The translations under genes were made by a program, and so were the position numbers. Positions 1 through 6,945 of a stretch of DNA of 8,746 nt are shown here, piece by piece. Numbering within the stretch: position 1 is the stretch's first letter; each line of letters opens with the position of its first letter. Under the pieces are notes generated by a model. The model had not been told where the DNA came from, did not search any database, and saw nothing but the letters and a program-made list of their open reading frames with translations. Origin of the DNA: Methanobacteriaceae archaeon (GTDB lineage: Archaea > Methanobacteriota > Methanobacteria > Methanobacteriales > Methanobacteriaceae); contig JAUXXK010000037.1 of NCBI GenBank assembly GCA_030681145.1, positions 1-8,746 of the forward strand, in the 5' to 3' direction.

Positions 1-389
1 AGATTTTCAGCATGGTCATATACCACCAATTCTTTAATTTCCGCAACAGGTTTCTCTATAATGATTTCGAATCGGCTTGGTTGTTGGATTTTTTCTCTGC
101 CTTCAATTTCCCATAATTTTTTTAGAAGATTAGGCAAGTAATTTTCATCACCAATGCGAATACTAGTACTATCCTCTTCAGGATTATAAGTGTAGGTGGC
201 GAAATCTTCTAGTAAAACGGGTTTAGGTGTTTTTTGAATCATAATGGCAATAATAAATAACGGTCCTCTAGGATCAACAAAAACCCTCATATCTTTTATT
301 GAACGATTGATTTGTAAATCACGTGTCACTTGTTTTATGATTAGTTCATAAATTTCTGCCCCTTTAGGGTCATAACATTCCACTAACAT
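1..389 (-). CDS. mmp17: Methanogenesis marker protein 17 (Mmp17), 3' end cut by the window edge
   Basis: Only the first 129 codons lie in the window; the frame is open to the left edge. The start ATG is preceded by GAGGA at 398-402 with 8 bases of spacing. The visible protein begins MLVECYDPKGAEIYELIIKQ and continues with a hydrophobic strand after VFVDPRGPLF (residues 37-46), which I recognise as the Mmp17 family (DUF2113-type, about 185 residues in full). Mmp17 is a soluble, methanogen-specific protein. From memory of published work it is a subunit of the ATP-driven MCR activation complex with McrC, Mmp7, Mmp3 and component A2. It follows mmp15 after 54 bases, so it is probably cotranscribed, and mmp7 may lie beyond the edge (inference). 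Only one cysteine (C5) is visible in this part. Family assignment is from sequence recognition, not a search. Confidence 0.82.
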   Translation of the reverse strand, partial: MLVECYDPKGAEIYELIIKQVTRDLQINRSIKDMRVFVDPRGPLFIIAIMIQKTPKPVLLEDFATYTYNPEEDSTSIRIGDENYLPNLLKKLWEIEGREKIQQPSRFEIIIEKPVAEIKELVVYDHAEN

Positions 390-443
390 TTTTTTAGTCC
401 TCTAAGAAGCTAATATTTAATATCATCCAATTATACAAGATAC

Positions 444-1682
444 CTATTTGTCATTTCTTTTTCCCATACCCGAAACCAAAAGGGCCGAACCTACAGCCCC
501 AATATACTGAGAATACTCCGGAACCACGACATTTATTCCACCCAAAGTTTCACTAACAGCTTTAACCAACCCTTCAATCAGAGATGTTCCTCCAACCTGA
601 ATTAAAGGTTCTCGAACGTCAATTTCCTGAAGTTGTTGTTCATAAACCTGTTCAGCGACTGAATGACATGCCGCTGCAGCAACATCTTCTTTAGTGCTTC
701 CTGCAGCCAGTGAAGTAACCAAATCTTGTATACCAAATACAATACAATAACTGTTAAGTACTGCTTTTCGATAATCACCTTTAATGGCCATGGGGCCAAG
801 TTCCGTGATATCTGCACCTAATCTACGGGCAGTTATTTCTAGAAAACGGCCAGAAGCCCCCGCGCAAATACCCCCCATAGTAAAGTTGTCAGGAATGCCG
901 TCATTTACGGTGATTACCTTGTTATCCATTCCTCCAATATCCAAAACAGTGGCTTCTCCTTGTTGGTGTCCTGCAAGATATACTGCACCTTTAGAATTAA
1001 CACTTAACTCTTCCTGTATTAATTCAGCTTCCATTTTTTTGCCTATGTTCAGTCTACCATAACCAGTTACTCCCATACCATCAATATCATCCATTTTATA
1101 TCCTGTGCCTTCCATGGCTTGGTCAATTCCATTCAAAGCTGATTGATTTACATCGGTAGTGGGTAGCCATCCCGTCCCAATAACTTTATTTTTTTCCATT
1201 AAAACTACTTTAGTGGTAGTAGAACCAGAATCAACACCCAGAGTTAAGCCTTCCTGTTTTTCCCTCGCCAAAATGTTTTTCCGGGCAACAATAGTTGATA
1301 ATGCTTCCATTCTTATGAACAATTCATCAGCCTTTGTTCTTTCTGTAAAAGAATACGTTACCACAGGTAAACGTGTTTTTTGTTGAATGAATCGCCTAAT
1401 TTCATTTCTAACCAGAGCACCCTCTGCACATCTAAAACACGTGGCTATGAAAACCGCATCAGCATCACTTTTACCCTCTACAATAGACATGGCTCGAGCC
1501 ACCATCAATCTTATTCCAGAACTGGCACAGTTAAATCCAAATTTTTCATAAGCTTCATCAATATAATCAATATCAGTTACTGGAATTACAATTTCCGCTC
1601 CAAAAGTACTGGCTGCTTTTTCTATTTCTTTCTGGACACCACTATACTCAGTTCCACATGAAATTTGGGCTATTTTAACCAT
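444..1682 (-). CDS. mmp15: Methanogenesis marker protein 15 (Mmp15), BadF/HgdC-type activase fused to an N-terminal domain
   Basis: 412 residues in two parts. Residues about 147-405 form an ASKHA-fold ATPase of the BadF/BadG/BcrA/BcrD (2-hydroxyacyl-CoA dehydratase activase) family. The phosphate-1 loop is GVDSGSTTTK (149-158), the second phosphate loop DIGG (248-251), and GGTS (364-367) lies near the adenosine site. C273 in GGICAGASGRFLE and C313 in NSYCIVFG match the two cysteines by which activase dimers hold one bridging [4Fe-4S] cluster. The N-terminal part (1-146) has C9, C52 and a CxxC (C82, C85) and resembles part of a dehydratase D-component. Family precedent is ATP-driven injection of a low-potential electron into an iron-sulfur partner; the partner here is unknown, with Mmp5 or the MCR activation complex as candidates (inference). 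The start overlaps the mmp5 stop by 8 bases and has GGAGGA at 1688-1693, five bases upstream, so translation is probably coupled. Confidence 0.93.
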   Translation of the reverse strand: MVKIAQISCGTEYSGVQKEIEKAASTFGAEIVIPVTDIDYIDEAYEKFGFNCASSGIRLMVARAMSIVEGKSDADAVFIATCFRCAEGALVRNEIRRFIQQKTRLPVVTYSFTERTKADELFIRMEALSTIVARKNILAREKQEGLTLGVDSGSTTTKVVLMEKNKVIGTGWLPTTDVNQSALNGIDQAMEGTGYKMDDIDGMGVTGYGRLNIGKKMEAELIQEELSVNSKGAVYLAGHQQGEATVLDIGGMDNKVITVNDGIPDNFTMGGICAGASGRFLEITARRLGADITELGPMAIKGDYRKAVLNSYCIVFGIQDLVTSLAAGSTKEDVAAAACHSVAEQVYEQQLQEIDVREPLIQVGGTSLIEGLVKAVSETLGGINVVVPEYSQYIGAVGSALLVSGMGKRNDK

Positions 1683-2121
1683 TTTTTTCCTCCAGCTGGT
1701 CTAAAAAAGTGTTAATCTTGTTTACAAGTTCAATAGTTTCATCTTTGGTTTTGGGATATTTAATCTCAAGAGTTGGTATCCCTCTTTTCCTAAGGTAAAA
1801 AACACAGAGCTCATTGGTTCGGGCACATCCAATACACCCAAATCCAAAAGGAGCCTCATCCATAATAATTGCTGCTTCAGCCTCTTCAATAATTGGGCCA
1901 AAAATTGACATTCTCCCCCTAACTCCTGAAGGAACTTCAATAGCCGCGTATTTTAAGCCTTTAATTGGATCATCTTCAGTAAGATTAAATGGTGGTGAAT
2001 CTATTTCAGGGTCTTTAATTTTTTTTCTTATTTCATTCTGTAAAACTAAAGCTTTGTGGCCTGCTCTTTCAATCAAATCGGCCAGTATAAGAGAATTTGG
2101 TGGAAATATTGCTACTTTCAA
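1675..2121 (-). CDS. mmp5: Methanogenesis marker protein 5 (Mmp5), UUG start
   Basis: 148 residues, recognised as the Mmp5 family (DUF2112-type), of unknown function and confined to methanogens as far as I know. The start codon is TTG (2119-2121), directly abutting the TGA stop of the upstream gene; GGAGGA at 2129-2134, seven bases away, makes this start convincing. There is no signal peptide or membrane segment. The most telling motif is GCIGCARTNELC (95-106), giving C96, C99 and C106 as possible iron-sulfur ligands, followed by YLRKRGIPTLEIKYP (109-123). That combination resembles the C-terminal part of 2-hydroxyacyl-CoA dehydratase D-component proteins, which are partners of activases such as the domain in the next gene. 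The last 8 bases overlap the mmp15 start. The family call is firm; the dehydratase link is my inference. Confidence 0.88.
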   Translation of the reverse strand: MKVAIFPPNSLILADLIERAGHKALVLQNEIRKKIKDPEIDSPPFNLTEDDPIKGLKYAAIEVPSGVRGRMSIFGPIIEEAEAAIIMDEAPFGFGCIGCARTNELCVFYLRKRGIPTLEIKYPKTKDETIELVNKINTFLDQLEEKNG

Positions 2122-2502
2122 TCAGGATTCCTCCTTGGAAATATCGTTATTTATAGGTTCTGGTCTGCGAGCAATCTGAATCATATCACTAAATAGGCCT
2201 TTAGTAATGTCAACTACACCAATAGCTCCAATAATTTCATCATTTTCTTTTAATGGGACCACTACTAGAGGCATTCCTTTAAATGGGCCAGTTTTAGGTT
2301 CTCCACGTGTTGTTTTTCCAGTTTTTAAAACTTTTTCCAGAACTGGGCCAGTGTAATTATAATTAATAACTTTACCGTCTTCTATTCGAACACCAGTGGA
2401 TTTTTTAGTTCTCATAGTAAGAGGTAGATTATTAACCAGTTCATGAATGGCTAATGCAAAGTTAGCAATTTCTTTTCCTGATGATGATGAATTAATTTTC
2501 AT
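2122..2502 (-). CDS. DUF2111 domain protein, probable small-ligand sensor fold
   Basis: Recognised as the DUF2111 family found in methanogen marker operons; function unknown. I choose the ATG at 2500-2502 (126 residues) over the upstream in-frame ATG at 2517. GAGGG at 2511-2515 sits 8 bases before it, while the upstream ATG has no good ribosome binding site and would overlap mmp6. Residues 1-30 include a helical stretch (GKEIANFALAIHELVNNLPL). Residues about 40-112 alternate short strands and turns, with TGPVLEKVLKTGKTTRGEPK followed by PLVVVPLKENDEIIGAIGVVD, a pattern like a PAS or GAF sensory domain. No DNA-binding, kinase or metal motif is seen and there is no cysteine. It starts 4 bases after the mmp6 stop and its TGA abuts the mmp5 start, so it is embedded in the operon. 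A sensory or scaffolding role is inference. Confidence 0.8.
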   Translation of the reverse strand: MKINSSSSGKEIANFALAIHELVNNLPLTMRTKKSTGVRIEDGKVINYNYTGPVLEKVLKTGKTTRGEPKTGPFKGMPLVVVPLKENDEIIGAIGVVDITKGLFSDMIQIARRPEPINNDISKEES

Positions 2503-2506
2503 TTTT

Positions 2507-2986
2507 TTATCCCTCATCTTTAATTTTTGATAATTTAGAAGATTTTAAAGATTTTTTAACTATTTCTCGGAAATCATCGACAGATACTTTTTCCGGTTCT
2601 TCAATGGTAACTTTTCGAGGTTTTTCAAGGGCTTCGGCCACATGCCCCAATAACCTGAATTCTTTTTCTAATTGGTGAAATCCTTCACGGGCAGCTCCCC
2701 TGTGCCCCCTACATCTTCTAGGATCTCCTGGAGGAAACCCTCTATCTTTGGTAAATATATTATAAGGGTCCAATTTTCTAGCTTTTTTAACAGCCTGGTT
2801 AACAAATTCCTGATCTCCGTAAACCATAGCACCGTAACATGTGGATTTTATAGTGAGAGGAAGTTCCATCATATGTAATTTTTGCACCAATTCATTTTGA
2901 CTTATATGGGCTCCGGGGCCTAAAATAATCATTCTGGTTCTTGTGTTATCATCATGACAAACTTCATGATTTTCTTTCGGCGACAT
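2507..2986 (-). CDS. mmp6: Methanogenesis marker protein 6 (Mmp6)
   Basis: 159 residues, recognised as Mmp6. The core is residues about 18-118: MIILGPGAHISQNELVQKL at the start, VYGDQEFVNQAVKKARKLDP in the middle, then the conserved-looking GFPPGDPRRCRGHRGAARE (83-101), rich in Gly, Pro, Arg and His with C92. C50 and C10 are the other cysteines. There is no membrane segment. The tail after residue 118 is charged (many Lys and Glu) and probably flexible. The biochemical role is unknown to me. The start at 2986 lies inside the end of mmp3 (23-base overlap) and has GGAG at 2996-2999, nine bases upstream. An internal ATG at residue 19 would trim the polar N-terminus and cannot be excluded. Translational coupling with mmp3 is likely. 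Confidence 0.87.
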   Translation of the reverse strand: MSPKENHEVCHDDNTRTRMIILGPGAHISQNELVQKLHMMELPLTIKSTCYGAMVYGDQEFVNQAVKKARKLDPYNIFTKDRGFPPGDPRRCRGHRGAAREGFHQLEKEFRLLGHVAEALEKPRKVTIEEPEKVSVDDFREIVKKSLKSSKLSKIKDEG

Positions 2987-4505
2987 AAACTAAATCTCCC
3001 TCTTTAAATTTCTCCAAGCTATGGAATCCGTAGATTATTTTTCCTATGATATTAGTACCATTGAATGGCTCTCCTGTAGGGCCAAATTCATCGTTATCTT
3101 CAAAACGAACCCCGATAATTCCAGTATGGCGTTTGGACATATTTGTGATCCCAATTTCGCCTTTATAAGTGCATTTATTGGGAGTATTTTCTGGAACCAG
3201 ACCTTTTGCCTCTTTTGAATCTCCTTCAAACATTATAACTTTCATCCCGGGGAATGCAAAATGGACTTTTAAAGATCCTAATGGAGCATCGAGCAATCCA
3301 GAAACTTTTTTAAAGTACCATACTGAGCGAGGTGCTTTTTCATCAAATTTAATTTTAATCAGATTATCTGAATCGATTCCAAACGTTTTTATTTTATTAT
3401 CCTTTATTATATCCATAGTATATTGAGGTTCTTGGCTAACAACAAGTGCATCATCACTTTGTAGGCCTTCTCTAATGTGTTCAATTCCTTTTTCTTTTAG
3501 ATAAAGTTCAGCTTCTTTTTGAGTCATAGATAAAGTCATTATCCGCTCAGGCTCAGTTTTAATAGATATTTCATCACCATTTTTAGCGATATCAAGAAGA
3601 GGCATGCCACTTTTGACCGTACCAATTACCGTGTGTGAAGGGGTAGAAACCCTGTCTTCGCGGTAAATATACGCTCTTCCAACACCTTTTCCATAATTTC
3701 TAATAGATACCGTGCCCCTTTTTCTAGGCCCTATGAGTTCTGGATCTTTTTTTAGGCCCTCCAATGCATAGAAACCAGCAAAAGTATTTGATTCGTAATC
3801 AACTTTTATTTTTCCATTTTCAGATAGGGAAAAGAAATGTTCTGTAGATTGTGGGGATTCGCCAGAAGGTTTAACCATCACATAAGTAAATACTTGATTT
3901 CCATCTTCTAGTGGGGTTTCAATATCAGTAACCGCAGCACTTTTTATTATACTTTTTCGTTCCACCACAGGTTCCACACTTTTAATAACATCCCTATCCT
4001 CTAAATTTAAAACAGTTCTTTTTCCACCAGCTATTCTTGCAAAAACTCCACGATTATTCGCTGGAACCCCATATACTGATGAGTGATTATCTTTAATTAA
4101 TATGATATGAGTGGATTCAGAAGAAAACCCAGAAAGACTTAATACTACTTCTCCTTCTTCATAAAAAAATTCATCGTGGGTGGCTTCCATCGGAGTAGTT
4201 ATAGGCCCTATGGCCACTTCGTCGGAAGATGTCCACCTAACACGACGATTTTCGAATTGTTTATAATTTTTTTTCCAGATTTTAACCAATTCATGAGCTT
4301 CAGCTTTATCAATCATTTCAATGATAACGCTTCCCCTACTTGTTTTAAGTTTATATTTATCAATATGTTTTTCAAAATCTTCTGTACCCTGAATAATGCT
4401 TATAACACACCCCTTTTCATAAGGAGCATTAGTAGATTTAATAGCATCTTTTATAGTGGAACCATCAGGAAGTCCCACCTCCTGGCCATTGACCTTTACC
4501 AACAT
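2964..4505 (-). CDS. mmp3: Methanogenesis marker protein 3 (Mmp3), MCR-associated, UPF0288 family
   Basis: 513 residues and first gene of the operon. Residues 1-38 (MLVKVNGQEVGLPDGSTIKD and on) look like a ThiS/ubiquitin-type beta-grasp domain, but with no terminal Gly-Gly tail. The rest is beta-rich. A motif of the form G-x-V/I-x-L/I, then an acidic turn, then a G-x-I/V strand and a GD or D turn recurs near 118-175, 262-315 and 448-508; the last copy carries EFGPTGEPFNGTN (473-485). The copies look like cyclophilin-like barrel elements. Only C33 and C445 are cysteines, so it is unlikely to be the main iron-sulfur carrier. From memory, Mmp3 copurifies with McrC, Mmp7, Mmp17 and A2 in the ATP-dependent complex that activates MCR. 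GAGGGA at 4511-4516, five bases before the ATG, supports the start. Confidence 0.92.
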   Translation of the reverse strand: MLVKVNGQEVGLPDGSTIKDAIKSTNAPYEKGCVISIIQGTEDFEKHIDKYKLKTSRGSVIIEMIDKAEAHELVKIWKKNYKQFENRRVRWTSSDEVAIGPITTPMEATHDEFFYEEGEVVLSLSGFSSESTHIILIKDNHSSVYGVPANNRGVFARIAGGKRTVLNLEDRDVIKSVEPVVERKSIIKSAAVTDIETPLEDGNQVFTYVMVKPSGESPQSTEHFFSLSENGKIKVDYESNTFAGFYALEGLKKDPELIGPRKRGTVSIRNYGKGVGRAYIYREDRVSTPSHTVIGTVKSGMPLLDIAKNGDEISIKTEPERIMTLSMTQKEAELYLKEKGIEHIREGLQSDDALVVSQEPQYTMDIIKDNKIKTFGIDSDNLIKIKFDEKAPRSVWYFKKVSGLLDAPLGSLKVHFAFPGMKVIMFEGDSKEAKGLVPENTPNKCTYKGEIGITNMSKRHTGIIGVRFEDNDEFGPTGEPFNGTNIIGKIIYGFHSLEKFKEGDLVYVAERKS

Positions 4506-4554
4506 TTAATTCCCTCTTTTTAAGATTAAGTAAAATGTGTGATTACTTTTTAGT

Positions 4555-4565
4555 TTTATTATAAA
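4555..4565 (-). promoter_or_regulatory. Candidate TATA box for the mmp3-mmp17 operon
   Basis: Read on the minus strand the element is TTTATAATAAA. An archaeal start site about 26 bases downstream would fall near 4534, giving a leader of roughly 30 bases that contains the GAGGGA site of mmp3. The whole spacer is A+T-rich, so other TATA-like strings exist and the choice is tentative. Confidence 0.4.
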
Positions 4566-4693
4566 CTTTAATTAATTTACATTAAAATGGTAAATATTAT
4601 TAAAGTTATTTGAAATTCTTTATTAAAACATATTACTATTAAAAAAAATGAAAAAATAAATAATTTTTAAAATTATATTAAACTCAAATAATT

Positions 4694-4710
4694 AATGATT
4701 TAAAATCATT
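4694..4710. repeat. Perfect inverted repeat in the mmp3/mmp2 spacer
   Basis: AATGATTT and AAATCATT form perfect 8-base arms around a single A. It lies about 130 bases upstream of the candidate mmp3 TATA box and about 70 bases past the mmp2 stop. A short, near-uninterrupted dyad suits a dimeric regulator better than an RNA hairpin, but A+T-rich spacers give such dyads by chance. Confidence 0.35.
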
Positions 4711-4759
4711 GAATAATAATAAAAAATTTTGGGCCAATTAAAAGTGGAAAAAGTTAATT

Positions 4760-4767
4760 AAAAAAAA
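4760..4767 (-). terminator. Oligo-U terminator after mmp2
   Basis: An A8 run on the plus strand gives eight U residues in the minus-strand transcript, 13-20 bases past the mmp2 stop. Archaeal termination typically uses such U tracts without a strong hairpin. A second U-rich stretch follows near 4724-4729. Together these mark the end of the nob1/DUF2117/mmp2 transcription unit. Confidence 0.5.
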
Positions 4768-4780
4768 TATTATAAAAATT

Positions 4781-5770
4781 TTACCTGAATTCTTCTTCTC
4801 TAATGCCCATGATACCATCTTTTTTAAAGTCAAAAACAATTTTTTTATGGCCATCATGTTCCAGATAAAGTTTTTCATCGGCAATTATCTCACCAACAAC
4901 TGCACCAGTTATATTTACATCTTCCAGTAACTTGAGACATTTTTCTACATTGTGGTCATGAACACTCAGAACAAAACCAGACCCAGGGTAAGATTTTAGC
5001 CATTCTTCCCAATTTACTGATTCATTGCGAGGAATTTTTTCCAGTTCTACTATGGCACCCACTCCTGATGTTTCTAGAAGCATACCTAATGTTCCCAGAA
5101 TTCCGGGGTTGCTAATATCTTTACCAGCAGTAACCAGTTTTTTAGAGCCTAACTTACCCATTACATCAATTTGTGCTTGAACACGTGCAGGGTCTTTGTG
5201 AGAGGTGGTGTCCCAGTTTAAAGGAAATCTTGGATGCTGCCTACCATCCAAATCTATGGCCACTACTACTTTATTACCCACAATCGCATCACAGCTTGTA
5301 ATCAGCGCATCTTCTGACACAATCCCTGTAATAGAAACATCCAGAGCATCATAATGAGCATCAGGGTGCACATGGCCCCCTACCATTGGAACTCCAAATT
5401 TTTTAGACCCTTCTTTTATTCCTTCCATAACTGCATGGCTGGTTTTTTCGTTATTAATAGAAAGAATATTAACCATACCTATGGGTTTACCACCCATAGC
5501 TGCAATGTCATTTACATTTACCAAAACTGAACAGTATCCTGCCCAGTATGGATCAGCAGACATAAGTTTGCCCCATATTCCATCAGCAGCTAACAATATC
5601 AGTTTTCCATCACCAATATCTATTGCAGATGCATCATCACCAAAGTTTAGTATAGTATTCCCAGCAACATTGTAAACATCTTTTAAAGTTGCTGTTATAT
5701 CTTTAATAGGTTTTTTCCTTTTGATTCCTTCAAAACTTTTTATAGAATCTATAAGAGCGTTTATTTCCAA
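4781..5770 (-). CDS. mmp2: Methanogenesis marker protein 2 (Mmp2), AIR synthase-related (PurM/ThiL/SelD/HypE-like)
   Basis: 329 residues with the PurM-type ATP-binding fold. FGDDASAI (43-50) and the AADGI segment (61-65) correspond to the metal/ATP acidic motifs of ThiL and SelD. VNVNDIAAMGGKP (84-96) is the classic VND-x-A-x-GG signature of the superfamily. GGHVHPD (131-137) and DISNPG (218-223) complete the active-site region, and PGSGF (262-266) lies in the second domain. The superfamily transfers phosphate from ATP to a substrate amide, hydroxyl or selenide. The substrate of Mmp2 is unknown to me, so calling it a thiamine-phosphate kinase would be unsafe. The start is TTG (5768-5770), two bases after the DUF2117 stop, with only a GGGGTG-like site before it. 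The tight spacing argues for cotranscription and a shared process with DUF2117. Confidence 0.87.
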   Translation of the reverse strand: MEINALIDSIKSFEGIKRKKPIKDITATLKDVYNVAGNTILNFGDDASAIDIGDGKLILLAADGIWGKLMSADPYWAGYCSVLVNVNDIAAMGGKPIGMVNILSINNEKTSHAVMEGIKEGSKKFGVPMVGGHVHPDAHYDALDVSITGIVSEDALITSCDAIVGNKVVVAIDLDGRQHPRFPLNWDTTSHKDPARVQAQIDVMGKLGSKKLVTAGKDISNPGILGTLGMLLETSGVGAIVELEKIPRNESVNWEEWLKSYPGSGFVLSVHDHNVEKCLKLLEDVNITGAVVGEIIADEKLYLEHDGHKKIVFDFKKDGIMGIREEEFR

Positions 5771-5772
5771 AT

Positions 5773-6912
5773 CTACACCCCAATAATCTCATTTTCTTTA
5801 ATAAAATATTTTACAGCAGTATTATCAATGATTTGTAAAATTTCCTTTTTAAAATTTTCTATATCCTCTATTACTATCATTTCTTCCCCACCAAAAGTTT
5901 CAGAAAATATTTTCTCTCCAATAATATCATCCCAACCACTTTCCAGTTCAATTATCATGGAACCTCTACTTTTAAATCCTTTTTCCACTACTTGATCTAC
6001 ATCACCATCGGTAATGCCAATAATAGGAACATCAAAACGATATAAAATATCCGCTGCTACTAGGGTGGTATCATCACCCACAGCAACAACCATATCGGCA
6101 TCTTTAAGGCGATAAATATCTTCGGCAGCATGATTTAAAAAAGCGACTATAAATTTATTCTTAAATTGTCTTGATTGGGTAATTCTGGGATTAACAATGG
6201 ATCTTCTTAAGAGGCCAGTTTTGACAACGGCATTATTTAAATCAATTTTATCCAGTTTTTCCACACCATGAATTTTTAATTTTCCGCCTTTGATTTCAGT
6301 TATAATACCATTTTTTGCAGTTAAAATAACTTCATCACTGGAAGATCGACCAATAACAATTCCATTCAGAAAAATATTCTCATTAGGAGACACTCCTACT
6401 AGTTTACGGTGGATTGTATTTTTATGTGTATTTTTAGAAGTTAATCCATTTTTTCCTATGGAAATTTCTTTCATTGCTTCCCTGGGATAAACCAATTTAA
6501 GGTTCATTTTAATAGCAATTTCTTTGGCCAACGGTCTGAGAGATTTTCTCCAGGGGATAACACATCCATCTATTTCGCCCGGCCTTTCTATTTGGATGAG
6601 TAAAGGTTTAGTTATAGATTTTTTAAAAACCTTGTATCCAAATGCATGTCCAGTTATACATGATTTACCAGAATTTATTAGAAAAACTAAGTCACAACAT
6701 TCTTCTTGGAATTTATCTATGGACTCACTTGGAAGTCTTTTATTAGATATATCAATTAAATCTTCCATTTTTGCATCAATAACTGCAGTACGTCCCATTG
6801 TTCCCCCTAATCGCGCCTTAACATCCCCATATTCTTTTAAAAACCGGATTAATTTTAAGGCATAACCAGAATCAACAATAAACGGTCCGTGTACAACTAC
6901 TCCAATTTGCAT
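5773..6912 (-). CDS. DUF2117 family protein, archaeal, unknown function
   Basis: 379 residues; I recognise the DUF2117 family, with no assigned function known to me. The N-terminus MQIGVVVHGPFIVDSG is a buried strand plus glycine-rich turn. GGTMGRTAVIDA (36-47) and SGKSCITGHAFG (81-92) are glycine-rich loops, and C72, C73, C85 and C117 are the cysteines. The C-terminal part holds AVGDDTTLVAADIL (277-290) followed by PIIGITDGDVD (296-306), reminiscent of the GGDGT loop and following strand of NAD kinase/diacylglycerol kinase-type nucleotide binders; this likeness is an inference. No membrane segment is present. No Shine-Dalgarno sequence precedes the ATG, yet the N-terminus looks genuine. It sits 2 bases before mmp2. 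Confidence 0.75.
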   Translation of the reverse strand: MQIGVVVHGPFIVDSGYALKLIRFLKEYGDVKARLGGTMGRTAVIDAKMEDLIDISNKRLPSESIDKFQEECCDLVFLINSGKSCITGHAFGYKVFKKSITKPLLIQIERPGEIDGCVIPWRKSLRPLAKEIAIKMNLKLVYPREAMKEISIGKNGLTSKNTHKNTIHRKLVGVSPNENIFLNGIVIGRSSSDEVILTAKNGIITEIKGGKLKIHGVEKLDKIDLNNAVVKTGLLRRSIVNPRITQSRQFKNKFIVAFLNHAAEDIYRLKDADMVVAVGDDTTLVAADILYRFDVPIIGITDGDVDQVVEKGFKSRGSMIIELESGWDDIIGEKIFSETFGGEEMIVIEDIENFKKEILQIIDNTAVKYFIKENEIIGV

Positions 6913-6935
6913 AAATAGTATTAGATATCAATTAC

Positions 6936-6945
6936 TATTTTAAAA
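6936..6945 (-). promoter_or_regulatory. Candidate TATA box giving a leaderless or very short-leader DUF2117 mRNA
   Basis: TTTTAAAATA on the minus strand is centred about 28 bases before the DUF2117 ATG. The usual 25-base spacing would put the transcript start at or a few bases before the initiation codon, which fits the absence of a ribosome binding site there. A second TTTTAAAATA-like string lies about 15 bases further upstream. Confidence 0.35.

Noticed and set aside
390..443. A separate promoter for mmp17 in the 54-base gap, from a TTAAATATTA-like string
   Set aside because: A start 25 bases past that box would fall within or beyond the GAGGA site, so cotranscription with mmp15 is more likely.
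784..1661. Several plus-strand frames opposite mmp15
   Set aside because: They are shadows of a well-supported 412-residue gene, without ribosome binding sites or recognisable domains.
4781..5770. Annotation as thiamine-monophosphate kinase (ThiL) or selenophosphate synthetase
   Set aside because: The superfamily fold fits, but there is no catalytic Cys/Sec N-terminal motif of SelD, and the sequence matches the methanogen-specific Mmp2 branch better than ThiL.
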